Of a DNA stretch of 64,000 nt, positions 42,144 through 49,813 are shown piece after piece (positions within the stretch are counted from its first letter, which is position 1; each line of letters opens with the position of its first letter). The stretch is from Streptomyces sp. NBC_01016. GTDB lineage: Bacteria; Actinomycetota; Actinomycetes; Streptomycetales; Streptomycetaceae. The DNA lies in NCBI RefSeq assembly GCF_026341035.1, contig NZ_JAPEOQ010000001.1, forward strand, positions 4,960,001 through 5,024,000. Reading direction: 5' to 3'. Position numbers and translations under genes: made by a program. The notes below the pieces were generated by a model, which saw only the letters and a list, made by a program, of their open reading frames with translations, had not been told where the DNA came from and searched no databases.

Positions 42144-42320
42144 TCACGCGCGCTGCGCGACCCCACTGCCGATCGCGGACGCCCACTCCGTGACCAGCGA
42201 CTCGTACTCGGCGCGGTCCTCGGGGTTCAGGCGCCCACCCGTGCGCGCCCAGAGGTCACGAATCTGCTCGTTGACCACGTCGGCGGACCGTATGGAGCGT
42301 GAGGCTGGGATGGCGGACAT
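42144..42320 (-). CDS. Small conserved actinobacterial protein, 58 residues
   Basis: A 58-residue frame with coding-like GC bias in third positions. It contains NEQIRDLWARTGGRLNPEDR then AEYESLVTEWASAI, a pattern I recognise from small Streptomyces hypothetical proteins. Two predicted helices flank a Gly-Gly turn. There is no ribosome site before the ATG at 42320, but TACGCT ends seven bases upstream, so a leaderless transcript is likely. It converges on the bL37-like gene. Function unknown. Confidence 0.65.
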   Translation of the reverse strand: MSAIPASRSIRSADVVNEQIRDLWARTGGRLNPEDRAEYESLVTEWASAIGSGVAQRA

Positions 42321-42454
42321 GTGAAAGAGCGTAGGGGATCCGTACGTCTATTCGCTGCGGTCCGTCACGTGGCTATCGCCATGTGTGAGTTTCGTCATGC
42401 GTAAAGGCGTCGTAAGTCCTGTCGCTCCCAAGTGGCCTGGTGGTTCAGCTCACT

Positions 42455-43279
42455 TCAGTTCTTGCGGCCCACCGCCCCGTACATCGGCACCGGCGATCCG
42501 TCGCGGTCCTCGTCGACGGCCAACTCCGGGTGCCAGTCGGGGAGCCAGACCACACCGGGGTCCACGAGCTCGAGTCCGGTCCCTGTGAAGAACTTCGTCA
42601 TCTCCTCGTGCGTGCGCGGCGCGAGGGTGACGCCGCCGGCCGCGTACATGTCGATCGCCTGCTGGGTGCGCGACGGGTCGTAGTCCGCGGCCACGTGCGA
42701 CAGGACCAAGTGGCTGCCCGAGGGCAGGGCGTCGACGAACGTGCGCACGATGTCGTACGCGCCCTGGCCGTCCGGGATGAAGTGCAGGAGCGCGATCAAC
42801 GACACCGCTATCGGGCGCTCGAAGTCGAGGATCTCCCGGGCCAGTTCGATGATCTTGTCCGGCTCGCGGGCGTCGGCCTGGACGTAGCGCGTGACCCCCT
42901 CCGGCGTGCCGCGCAGCAACGCCTCCGCGTGCCGCAGCACGATCGGGTCGTTGTCGACGTACACCACGCTCGCCTCGGGCGCCGCGAGTTGCGCGATGCG
43001 GTGCAGGTTCGGCTCGGTCGGGATGCCGGTGCCGATGTCGAGGAACTGCGTGACGCCGCCGCGCGCCGCGAGCATCCGGGTCGCGCGATGCATGAACCAA
43101 CGGTTGTGCCGCGCCGCATACTTGGCCGTCGGCTCCAGCGTGGTGATCTGCCGGCCGAGTTCCTCGTCCACCGGATAGTTGTCCTTGCCGCCGAGATACC
43201 AGTCGTACACCCGCGCAGGGTGCGGCCTGCTGGTGTCGATGCGCGGTGGAGTGGGGGATGTGTCGGGCGTCGAGGGCAT
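42455..43279 (-). CDS. SAM-dependent methyltransferase-like protein, DUF574 family
   Basis: A 274-residue protein of the Methyltransf DUF574 group. It opens with HPARVYDWYLGGKDNYPVDEE and has the SAM motif FLDIGTGIPTEPNLHRIA, the acidic loop VVYVDNDPIVLRHAEALL and the post-motif VSLIALLHFIPD. These proteins are highly multiplied in Streptomyces and often adjoin XRE/DUF397 pairs, which are absent here. The target is unknown. The start at 43279 has GGGAG 13 bases upstream, which is long, so the start is uncertain by a few codons. Confidence 0.87.
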   Translation of the reverse strand: MPSTPDTSPTPPRIDTSRPHPARVYDWYLGGKDNYPVDEELGRQITTLEPTAKYAARHNRWFMHRATRMLAARGGVTQFLDIGTGIPTEPNLHRIAQLAAPEASVVYVDNDPIVLRHAEALLRGTPEGVTRYVQADAREPDKIIELAREILDFERPIAVSLIALLHFIPDGQGAYDIVRTFVDALPSGSHLVLSHVAADYDPSRTQQAIDMYAAGGVTLAPRTHEEMTKFFTGTGLELVDPGVVWLPDWHPELAVDEDRDGSPVPMYGAVGRKN

Positions 43280-43329
43280 GGGTGGCTGCAACTCCCCTGT
43301 CGTCCGTGGATGTTCGAGTGCCTGCACGA

Positions 43330-43360
43330 ACATCCTGCCGTACGTGTGCGAAGCGTGTGG
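43330..43360 (-). promoter_or_regulatory. Conserved upstream motif, copy 2 (DUF574 gene)
   Basis: ACATCCTGCCGTACGTG, then TGCGAAGCGTGTGG, repeats the block at 28300-28328. It lies 51 bp upstream of the DUF574 start, the usual distance for a promoter. Confidence 0.5.
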
Positions 43361-43383
43361 GTGCAATGGGGGAGGACGGCTGG

Positions 43384-43433
43384 TCGGGGTGGAAGCTCGG
43401 AGTGGAAACTGAGGCATCGGAGTGGAAACTGAG
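43384..43433. repeat. Short direct repeats before acetyltransferase gene
   Basis: TCGGAGTGGAAACTGAG occurs exactly at 43397-43413 and 43417-43433 (20-bp period), with a partial third copy TCGGGGTGGAAGC at 43384-43396. The array ends 15 bp before the start codon. Confidence 0.65.
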
Positions 43434-43448
43434 ACAGGAGCATCGCGC

Positions 43449-44309
43449 ATGAGTGGCGTCCCCCAGCGTCCCGCACGCCTCGACATCTCCCGCGCCACGC
43501 TCGCCGATTGGCCGGTGATCCGCGGGTGGGCCGCCGACGAGGGCTGGAACCCCGGCGTGGCCGACGGGGTCAGCTTCTTCGCCCAAGACCCCGACGGGTT
43601 CTTCCTCGGCCGGATCGACGGCGAGCCCGTGTCCGCCGTCTCCGTCGTCAACTACGGGGACGCGTACGCCTTCCTGGGCTGCTACCTCGTCCGTCCCGAC
43701 CTGCGCGGCCTCGGCCACGGCATCGACACATGGAAGGCGGGGCTCGCGCACGCGGCCGGGCGCACCGTCGGGCTCGACGGCGTCGTCGCCCAGCAGGGCA
43801 ACTACCGCAAGTCCGGCTTCGAACTCGCCCACCGCACCGTCCGGTTCACCGGGATCGCGACCGGCGGTGCGGTCGGGCCCACGGCCGACGGCGTCGTGCC
43901 GGTCGAGGGCGATATCGCGCCACTCGTCGTGTACGACAGTGCCTGCTATCCGGCGGACCGGCCCCGCTTCCTCGAGTCCTGGCTGACCACGGAGGGGCAC
44001 GTCGTCCGCGCTCGCGTCGTCGGCGGGCGCGTCACCGGGTACGGCGTGCTGCGCGAGGGGCAGGACATGCCGCGGATCGGGCCGCTGTTCGCGGACACGC
44101 CGGACGACGCGCGTGTCCTGTTCGACGCGCTCGCTCCGGCGGGGCGGCCGGTCGGCCTCGATGTGCCCGCGTCGAACCCGGCGGCGGTCGCTCTCGCCGA
44201 GGGGCGGGGTCTCGTGCCGGGGTTCGAGACGGCCCGGATGTACACCGGGCCGGTCCGGGCGTTCGCCGAGGAGCGGGTCTTCGGCGTGACGACTCTTGAG
44301 CTCGGGTGA
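43449..44309 (+). CDS. GNAT-family N-acetyltransferase
   Basis: A 286-residue protein with an N-terminal GNAT domain: the acetyl-CoA loop is RPDLRGLGHGIDTWKAGLAHA, and FLGCYLV is the preceding strand. The C-terminal half (about 150-280) is a second, degenerate GNAT-like domain (YGVLREGQDMPRIGPLFADTPDDARVL, read in parts), the tandem arrangement of the YitH/HsmN-like subgroup. The ATG at 43449 has AGGAG nine bases upstream. Substrate unknown. Confidence 0.87.
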   Translation: MSGVPQRPARLDISRATLADWPVIRGWAADEGWNPGVADGVSFFAQDPDGFFLGRIDGEPVSAVSVVNYGDAYAFLGCYLVRPDLRGLGHGIDTWKAGLAHAAGRTVGLDGVVAQQGNYRKSGFELAHRTVRFTGIATGGAVGPTADGVVPVEGDIAPLVVYDSACYPADRPRFLESWLTTEGHVVRARVVGGRVTGYGVLREGQDMPRIGPLFADTPDDARVLFDALAPAGRPVGLDVPASNPAAVALAEGRGLVPGFETARMYTGPVRAFAEERVFGVTTLELG

Positions 44310-44368
44310 GGTGAGGTCTTGGGGTCGGGTGGCGTGAGCTTCTGAGGTCGGGTGAGGTGAGCTTCTGA
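44299..44368. repeat. 23-bp tandem repeat at acetyltransferase 3' end
   Basis: Two adjacent units with consensus GGTCGGGTGAGGTGAGCTTC-TGA (44323-44345 and 44346-44368; one substitution and one adjacent difference), plus a degenerate earlier copy that overlaps the last codons and stop of the gene. Confidence 0.6.
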
Positions 44369-44457
44369 GGTCGGCTCTGCAGCTCGGCTCCTGTGAGGTC
44401 AGCCGCGTCCGGCATCCAGCGGCCCAGCCGCGTCCCGCCTCCAGCAGCCCCGCCGCC

Positions 44458-45237
44458 TCAGTCGCGTTCCGGACCGTGTTCCTCGAAGGCCCAGTGCCGC
44501 CCCGCCCCCGCCGCGAACCGCCCCGCCCCTTCGAGCGCCCCGCCCAATACACCCATGCCGTAACGGAGTTCGGTGCCCATGGCCGCCGCCTCGTCCCGGC
44601 CGTGCTGCTCCCACAGGGACGCCCGGTCGCTGCGCAGGCAGTCCTGCGGGAAGCCCGCGATCTGCGCGGCGAGCGCCTCCGCCGCCGCGCGCGAACTCCC
44701 GGTCGGGACGAGGCGGTTCGCGAGACCGATGTCGTACGCCTCCTGTGCCGGGACGGGGCGGCCGGTGAGGATCAGGTCGCTCGCGCGGCTCTCGCCGATG
44801 AGGCGGGGGAGGCGGACCGTGCCGCCGTCGATCAGCGGGACGCCCCAGCGGCGGCAGAAGACACCGAACACCGCGTCCTCCTCGGCGACCCGCAGATCGC
44901 ACCAGAGGGCGAGTTCGAGTCCGCCCGCCACCGCGTGACCGGCCACGGCCGCGATGACCGGCTTCGTCAGGCGGAGGCGGGTCGGGCCCATCGGCCCTTC
45001 CCCGTCCTCCGCCACCCGGTTGCCGCGCTCCGTGCCGATCGCCTTGAGGTCGGCGCCCGCGCAGAACGTGCCGCCCTCGCCCCAGAGCACGGCGACCCGC
45101 GCCGCGTCGTCCGCCTCGAATGCCCGGAAGGCGGCGGCCAGTCGGTCCGCCGTCGGCCCGTCGACCGCGTTGCGGGCCTCGGGGCGGGACAGGACGACCG
45201 TGGTGACGTGGCCTGCGCGTTCGACGCGGACCGGCAT
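44458..45237 (-). CDS. Enoyl-CoA hydratase/isomerase family protein
   Basis: A 259-residue crotonase-fold protein. The first oxyanion motif is GEGGTFCAGADLKAIG and the second is AVAGHAVAGGLELALWCD. The hydratase Glu pair of true crotonases is only partly kept: WGVPLIDGGTVRLPRLIG has Asp-Gly where the second Glu lies, so another crotonase-type reaction is possible. The start at 45237 has GGAGG five bases upstream, and the gene follows the GH3 glucosidase by 22 bases on the same strand, an odd pairing that may reflect read-through. Confidence 0.85.
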   Translation of the reverse strand: MPVRVERAGHVTTVVLSRPEARNAVDGPTADRLAAAFRAFEADDAARVAVLWGEGGTFCAGADLKAIGTERGNRVAEDGEGPMGPTRLRLTKPVIAAVAGHAVAGGLELALWCDLRVAEEDAVFGVFCRRWGVPLIDGGTVRLPRLIGESRASDLILTGRPVPAQEAYDIGLANRLVPTGSSRAAAEALAAQIAGFPQDCLRSDRASLWEQHGRDEAAAMGTELRYGMGVLGGALEGAGRFAAGAGRHWAFEEHGPERD

Positions 45238-45259
45238 GGGAACCTCCGGGGCAACGGGG

Positions 45260-47542
45260 TCAGGTGACGGTGAGCTTCAGCTTCGCATCCGCCGTCGAGC
45301 TGTTCCCCACGTACAGCTCGAACGTGCCCTCCTCGACCCGGAATTCGCCGCTGGAGTCGTTCGTCCAGAAGCCGAGGTCCTCCGCGCCGAGCTGGAACCG
45401 GACCGTCGTCGACGCGCCCGCGTCCAGCGTGACCCGCTTGAACCCGCGCAGCCTGCGCACCGGTTGGGTGAGGGACGCCGCCACATCGCGCACGTACAGC
45501 TGCGCGACCTCGTCGCCGGAGCGCGAGCCGGTGTTGCGGACCTGGACCGACACCTCGAAGGTGTCGCCCTTGCGCAGGGCGCCCGCCGGGATCGAGGAGC
45601 GGCTCAGCTTCGGCGTACCGAAGGCGAACGTCGTGTAGCTGAGGCCGTAGCCGAACGGGAACTGCGGAGTCGGCGGCAGGTCCAGGTACTTCGACGTGTA
45701 CTTGTTGTCCTTGTCGTACGGGCGGCCCGTCGACTCGTGGTTGTAGTGGATCGGGATCTGGCCGGTCGTGCGCGGGAAGGAGACCGGCAGCTTGCCGCCG
45801 GGGTTCACCGTGCCGAACAGGACGTCCGCGATCGCGTTGCCCGCCTCGATGCCGGGGTGCCAGGCCTCCAGGACGGCCGGGGCGCTGTCCAGCCAGTCGC
45901 CGACGGTGAACGGCCGGCCGCCCACCAGGACCACCACGAACGGCTTGCCCGTCCCGGCGATCGCCGCGATCAGCTTCTCCTGCGCGCCCGGCAGCGAGAT
46001 GTCACTGCGGGCCGCGGCCTCGCCGCTCATCGACGACGGCTCACCGACGACCACGATCGTGACGTCGGCGGACTTGGCGGCGGTGACCGCGTCCGCGATG
46101 CCGCCGGTGTCCTTGCCCTCCGGGTTGACGCCGCGCGCGTACGTGACCTTGGCGTCCGGCGCCGCCTTCTTCACCGCGTCGAGCACCTTGACCGCAGGGA
46201 ACTTCTCGGCCGACGCGGGCACCACCCACGTACCGAGCAGATCCGAGGAGTCGCCGAACGGGCCAACCACAGCAAGGGACTTGAGCGACTTCTTCAGCGG
46301 GAGCGCGTCCTGCTCGTTCTTCAGCAGGACCATCGAGCGGGACGCCGCCGTACACGCCGCCTTGCGGGCGGCCGCCGAGGGCTCGTTGATCGCCGTCGAC
46401 TCCTCCACGTACGGGTCGTCGAACAGGCCGAGTTCGTACTTGAGGCGGAGCACGCTCGCCACCGCCTCGTCGATCCGCTGCTCCTTGATCTTCCCGGCGC
46501 GCAGCAGCTTCTTGCCGTTGGTGAGGAGGTTGGTGCTCGTCATCTCCATGTCGACACCGGAGTTGAGGGCGAGCCGGGCCGCGTCCGCGCCGTCCTCGGC
46601 GAAGCCGTGCGCGATCATCTCCTGAACGCCCGTGTAGTCGCTGACGACCAGGCCCTCGAATCCCCACTCCTTCTTGAGGATGTCGGTGAGCGTGTGCGGA
46701 TTGCCGTGCGCCGGGACGCCGCTGATGGTGTTGAAGGAGGCCATCACCGTGGCGACGCCCGCGTCCAACGCCGCCTTGAACGGCGGGAGATAGAGGTTGC
46801 GCAGGCGCGACTCGGACACGTCGACCGTGTTGTAGTCGCGGCCGCCCTCCGCGCCGCCGTACGCCACGAAGTGCTTCGCGCACGCGGCGACGGTGTCCTT
46901 CGAGCCGTAGCCCGAACCCTGGTAGCCCTTCACCTTGGCCGCCGCGAACCGCGCGGTCAGATACGGGTCCTCGCCGTTGCCCTCGGCGATCCGGCCCCAG
47001 CGCGGCTCGTGCGTGACGTCCATCATCGGCGCGAACGTCCAGTGCACGCCGTTGGAGCGGGCCTCCTTGGCGGACACCTCTGCGTCCGAGCGGGACACGT
47101 CAGGGTCGAAGCTGGAGGCCTGGGCGAGCGGGATCGGGAAGTTGGTCCAGAAGCCGTGGATGACGTCGAGGCCGAAAAGGAGCGGGATGCCGAGCCGGGA
47201 CTCCTCGACGGCGATGCGCTGCAACTCGTTGGTGGTCTTCGCGCCGAAGATGCTGAACACCGAGCCGACCCGCCCGGCCCGCGCCGCGTCCTCGACCGCC
47301 TTCGTCGTGCCGGAGCCCGGATTGAGGTCGTAGGACCAGGGGAGCTGCTGGAGCTGGCCCAGCTTCTCTTCGAGAGTCATACGGGCCAGGAGGCCCCGGA
47401 CCTTGCTCTCGTACCGCGCGGGCGGCGCGGCGGTGTCCGTCGTGGCCGCGTACGCGGTGGCGGTCTGGCTGGTGGTGACGGCGCCCGCGCCGGCGGTGAC
47501 GCCGATCGCGGACAGCAGGGTACGTCTGCGTAGCTCCGGCAT
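45260..47542 (-). CDS. Tat-exported GH3 beta-glucosidase
   Basis: A 760-residue glycoside hydrolase similar in layout to BglX. A Tat signal (RRRTLLSAIGVTAGAGAV) is followed by the GH3 TIM barrel (GLDVIHGFWTNFPIP, GVHWTFAPMMDVTHEPRWGR, AAAKHF-type segment), with the nucleophile Asp302 in GLVVSDYTGVQEM. The alpha/beta sandwich, with a possible general-acid Glu in VGEPSSMSGEAAARSDI, and a C-terminal fibronectin III-like domain (residues about 670-750) complete it. It would release glucose from beta-glucosides outside the cell. The ATG at 47542 has GGGAAG seven bases upstream; an in-frame GTG at 47590 would put 16 residues ahead of the Tat motif. Confidence 0.9.
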   Translation of the reverse strand: MPELRRRTLLSAIGVTAGAGAVTTSQTATAYAATTDTAAPPARYESKVRGLLARMTLEEKLGQLQQLPWSYDLNPGSGTTKAVEDAARAGRVGSVFSIFGAKTTNELQRIAVEESRLGIPLLFGLDVIHGFWTNFPIPLAQASSFDPDVSRSDAEVSAKEARSNGVHWTFAPMMDVTHEPRWGRIAEGNGEDPYLTARFAAAKVKGYQGSGYGSKDTVAACAKHFVAYGGAEGGRDYNTVDVSESRLRNLYLPPFKAALDAGVATVMASFNTISGVPAHGNPHTLTDILKKEWGFEGLVVSDYTGVQEMIAHGFAEDGADAARLALNSGVDMEMTSTNLLTNGKKLLRAGKIKEQRIDEAVASVLRLKYELGLFDDPYVEESTAINEPSAAARKAACTAASRSMVLLKNEQDALPLKKSLKSLAVVGPFGDSSDLLGTWVVPASAEKFPAVKVLDAVKKAAPDAKVTYARGVNPEGKDTGGIADAVTAAKSADVTIVVVGEPSSMSGEAAARSDISLPGAQEKLIAAIAGTGKPFVVVLVGGRPFTVGDWLDSAPAVLEAWHPGIEAGNAIADVLFGTVNPGGKLPVSFPRTTGQIPIHYNHESTGRPYDKDNKYTSKYLDLPPTPQFPFGYGLSYTTFAFGTPKLSRSSIPAGALRKGDTFEVSVQVRNTGSRSGDEVAQLYVRDVAASLTQPVRRLRGFKRVTLDAGASTTVRFQLGAEDLGFWTNDSSGEFRVEEGTFELYVGNSSTADAKLKLTVT

Positions 47543-47574
47543 TCCTTCGCTTCCCGATCGTACGGGGCCCACAA

Positions 47575-47593
47575 CTTGTGTAATGGGCACAAG
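47575..47593. promoter_or_regulatory. Inverted repeat upstream of GH3 gene
   Basis: CTTGTG-N7-CACAAG, 33 bp upstream of the GH3 start. The position fits a sugar-responsive repressor site; it does not match the CebR consensus I know. Confidence 0.4.
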
Positions 47594-47731
47594 AATTGAA
47601 GCGAAGTTACGTTCCGGTTACCCGAGGGTCAAGAGGTGTGACCGGGGTGTCGGCGCCGCGCTCGATCTTCTGGAGCGAGCGCTGTGACCGGTGCACAGTC
47701 GTACGCCATTTCCCGTGGTTTTCGATTGTTC

Positions 47732-47762
47732 TTGACCTCAAGATTGGTTGAGGTCCTAACGT
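47732..47762 (+). promoter_or_regulatory. MerR-type promoter with SoxR box
   Basis: TTGACC (47732-47737) and TAACGT (47757-47762) are 19 bp apart, the overlong spacer typical of MerR-family activation. Centred in it at 47736-47753 is CCTCAAG-ATTG-GTTGAGG, one base off the SoxR consensus CCTCAAG-TTAA-CTTGAGG. The -10 ends seven bases before the ATG at 47770, so the transcript is probably leaderless. Confidence 0.8.
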
Positions 47763-47769
47763 CATCGGC

Positions 47770-49659
47770 ATGAGCATGGAGACCACAGCCTGGACGCAGC
47801 TGCACAGCGTCATGAACGCCCAGGACGGCGGGCCCAAGGGCCGTCCCTTCGCCCGCGCGACCCTTCGCAGGATCGCCGGCTTCGCCCGGCCGCACCGGCG
47901 CCGCATCGCCCAGTTCGTGTTCCTGAGCATCCTGACCGCGCTGCTCGCCGTGGCGACGCCGATGCTCGCGGGCACGGTCGTCAACGCGATCGTGGGCGGC
48001 GACGACGAGGGCCGCGTCATCCGGCTCGCCCTCCTCATCGCGGTCATCGCGCTCGCCGAGGCGGGCATCGGGCTGCTGGCCCGCTGGCTCTCGTCGAACC
48101 TCGGCGAAAGCCTCATCCTCGACCTGCGGACCGCCGTCTTCGACCACGTACAGCGCATGCCCGTCGCCTTCTTCACCAGGACCCGCACGGGAGCCCTGGT
48201 CAGCCGCCTCAACAACGACGTCATCGGCGCGCAGCGCGCCTTCAGCAACACGCTGTCCGGTGTGGTCAGCAACGTGGTCACGCTGATCCTGACCCTGGCG
48301 GTCATGCTGACCTTGTCCTGGCAGATCACGCTGCTCGCCCTTGTCCTCCTGCCGATCTTCGTGCTCCCCGCCCGCCGCATGGGCTCCCGCATGGCCCGCC
48401 TCCAGCGCGAGGCCGCCGAGCACAACGCGGCCATGGGGACGCGGATGACCGAGCGGTTCTCCGCGCCGGGCGCCACACTGATCAAGCTGTTCGGCCGGCC
48501 CGGCGACGAGTCGGCCGAGTTCGCGGAACGCGCCCACCGGGTGCGCGACATCGGCGTACGCACCGCCATGGCGCAGTCGGCGTTCATCACCGCGCTCACC
48601 CTCGTCTCCGCCCTCGCACTGGCACTCGTGTACGGCCTCGGTGGCTACTTCGCGCTGACCGGCACCCTGAAGGCGGGCGCGGTCGTCTCCCTGGCGCTGC
48701 TCCTGACCCGCCTGTACGCGCCGCTCACCTCGCTCGCCGGCGCCCGCGTCGAGGTGATGAGCGCGCTCGTCAGCTTCGAGCGGGTCTTCGAGGTGCTCGA
48801 CCTCAAGCCGCTCATCGACGAGAAGCCCGACGCCCGCGCGATCCCGGAGGGCCCGGTCGCCGTCGAGTTCGACGACGTCCGCTTCGGCTACCCCTCCGCC
48901 GACAAGGTGTCGTTGGCCTCGCTCGAAGAGGTCGCCTCCCTCGACACACGCGGCGGCGCCGAGGTGCTGCACGGAGTCTCCTTCCGGGCCGAACCCGGCC
49001 AGACGGTGGCGCTCGTCGGCTCCTCCGGCGCCGGCAAGTCGACCATCGCGTCGCTGCTGCCGCGGCTCTACGACACCGATGGCGGGGCCGTCCGCATCGG
49101 CGGCGTCGACGTGCGCGACACCAGCGCCGTCTCGCTGCGCGCCACGCTCGGCATGGTCACGCAGGACGGACACCTCTTCCACGACAGCATCCGCGCGAAC
49201 CTGCTGCTCGCCCGCCCCGAGGCGAGCGAGGACGACCTGTGGGACGTGCTGACCCGCGCCCGCCTCGACGCACTCGTCCGCGACTTGCCGGACGGCCTGG
49301 ACACGGTCGTCGGCGAACGCGGCTACCGGCTCTCCGGCGGCGAACGCCAGCGCATGACCATCGCCCGGCTGCTCCTCGCCCGCCAGCGCGTCGTCATCCT
49401 CGACGAGGCCACCGCCCACCTCGACAACACCTCGGAGGCGGCCGTGCAGGAAGCTCTCGCCGAGGCGCTGGAGGGGCGCACGGCCGTGGTCATCGCCCAC
49501 CGCCTGTCGACGATCCGCTCCGCCGACCAGATTCTCGTGGTGGAGGAGGGGCGAGTCGTGGAGCGCGGGACGCACGAGGAGCTCGTGGTGCGGGGCGGCC
49601 GGTACGAGGAGCTGTACCGGACGCAGTTCGGGGGAGCGGAGGTCGTGGAGGCGGCGTAG
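47770..49659 (+). CDS. ABC exporter, fused membrane and ATPase domains
   Basis: A 629-residue half-transporter. Six helices span residues about 35-335 (SILTALLAVATPMLAGTVV, LVYGLGGYFALTGTLKAGAVV in parts). The ATPase has Walker A GSSGAGKST from residue 417, signature LSGGERQRM, Walker B VVILDEATAHLD and switch His AHRLS. It resembles multidrug or lipid exporters and works as a dimer. The SoxR-like box upstream suggests induction by redox-active compounds; in S. coelicolor an ABC transporter gene (SCO7008) is a known SoxR target, and this may be its orthologue. No ribosome site precedes the ATG, consistent with a leaderless mRNA. Confidence 0.9.
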   Translation: MSMETTAWTQLHSVMNAQDGGPKGRPFARATLRRIAGFARPHRRRIAQFVFLSILTALLAVATPMLAGTVVNAIVGGDDEGRVIRLALLIAVIALAEAGIGLLARWLSSNLGESLILDLRTAVFDHVQRMPVAFFTRTRTGALVSRLNNDVIGAQRAFSNTLSGVVSNVVTLILTLAVMLTLSWQITLLALVLLPIFVLPARRMGSRMARLQREAAEHNAAMGTRMTERFSAPGATLIKLFGRPGDESAEFAERAHRVRDIGVRTAMAQSAFITALTLVSALALALVYGLGGYFALTGTLKAGAVVSLALLLTRLYAPLTSLAGARVEVMSALVSFERVFEVLDLKPLIDEKPDARAIPEGPVAVEFDDVRFGYPSADKVSLASLEEVASLDTRGGAEVLHGVSFRAEPGQTVALVGSSGAGKSTIASLLPRLYDTDGGAVRIGGVDVRDTSAVSLRATLGMVTQDGHLFHDSIRANLLLARPEASEDDLWDVLTRARLDALVRDLPDGLDTVVGERGYRLSGGERQRMTIARLLLARQRVVILDEATAHLDNTSEAAVQEALAEALEGRTAVVIAHRLSTIRSADQILVVEEGRVVERGTHEELVVRGGRYEELYRTQFGGAEVVEAA

Positions 49660-49813
49660 GGAGCGCCACGCTCGCCGTGGTTGCGGTCCCGGGGCTCTGC
49701 CCCGGGACCCGCCGGCTCTCGTCCCGAAGCGGGGCTTGATGTGCCCAACCCGCCCGCACGAACGGCCAGTTGACCACTCACGCCGCAACGTGACCGCGGG
49801 TTACCCTGACCGC

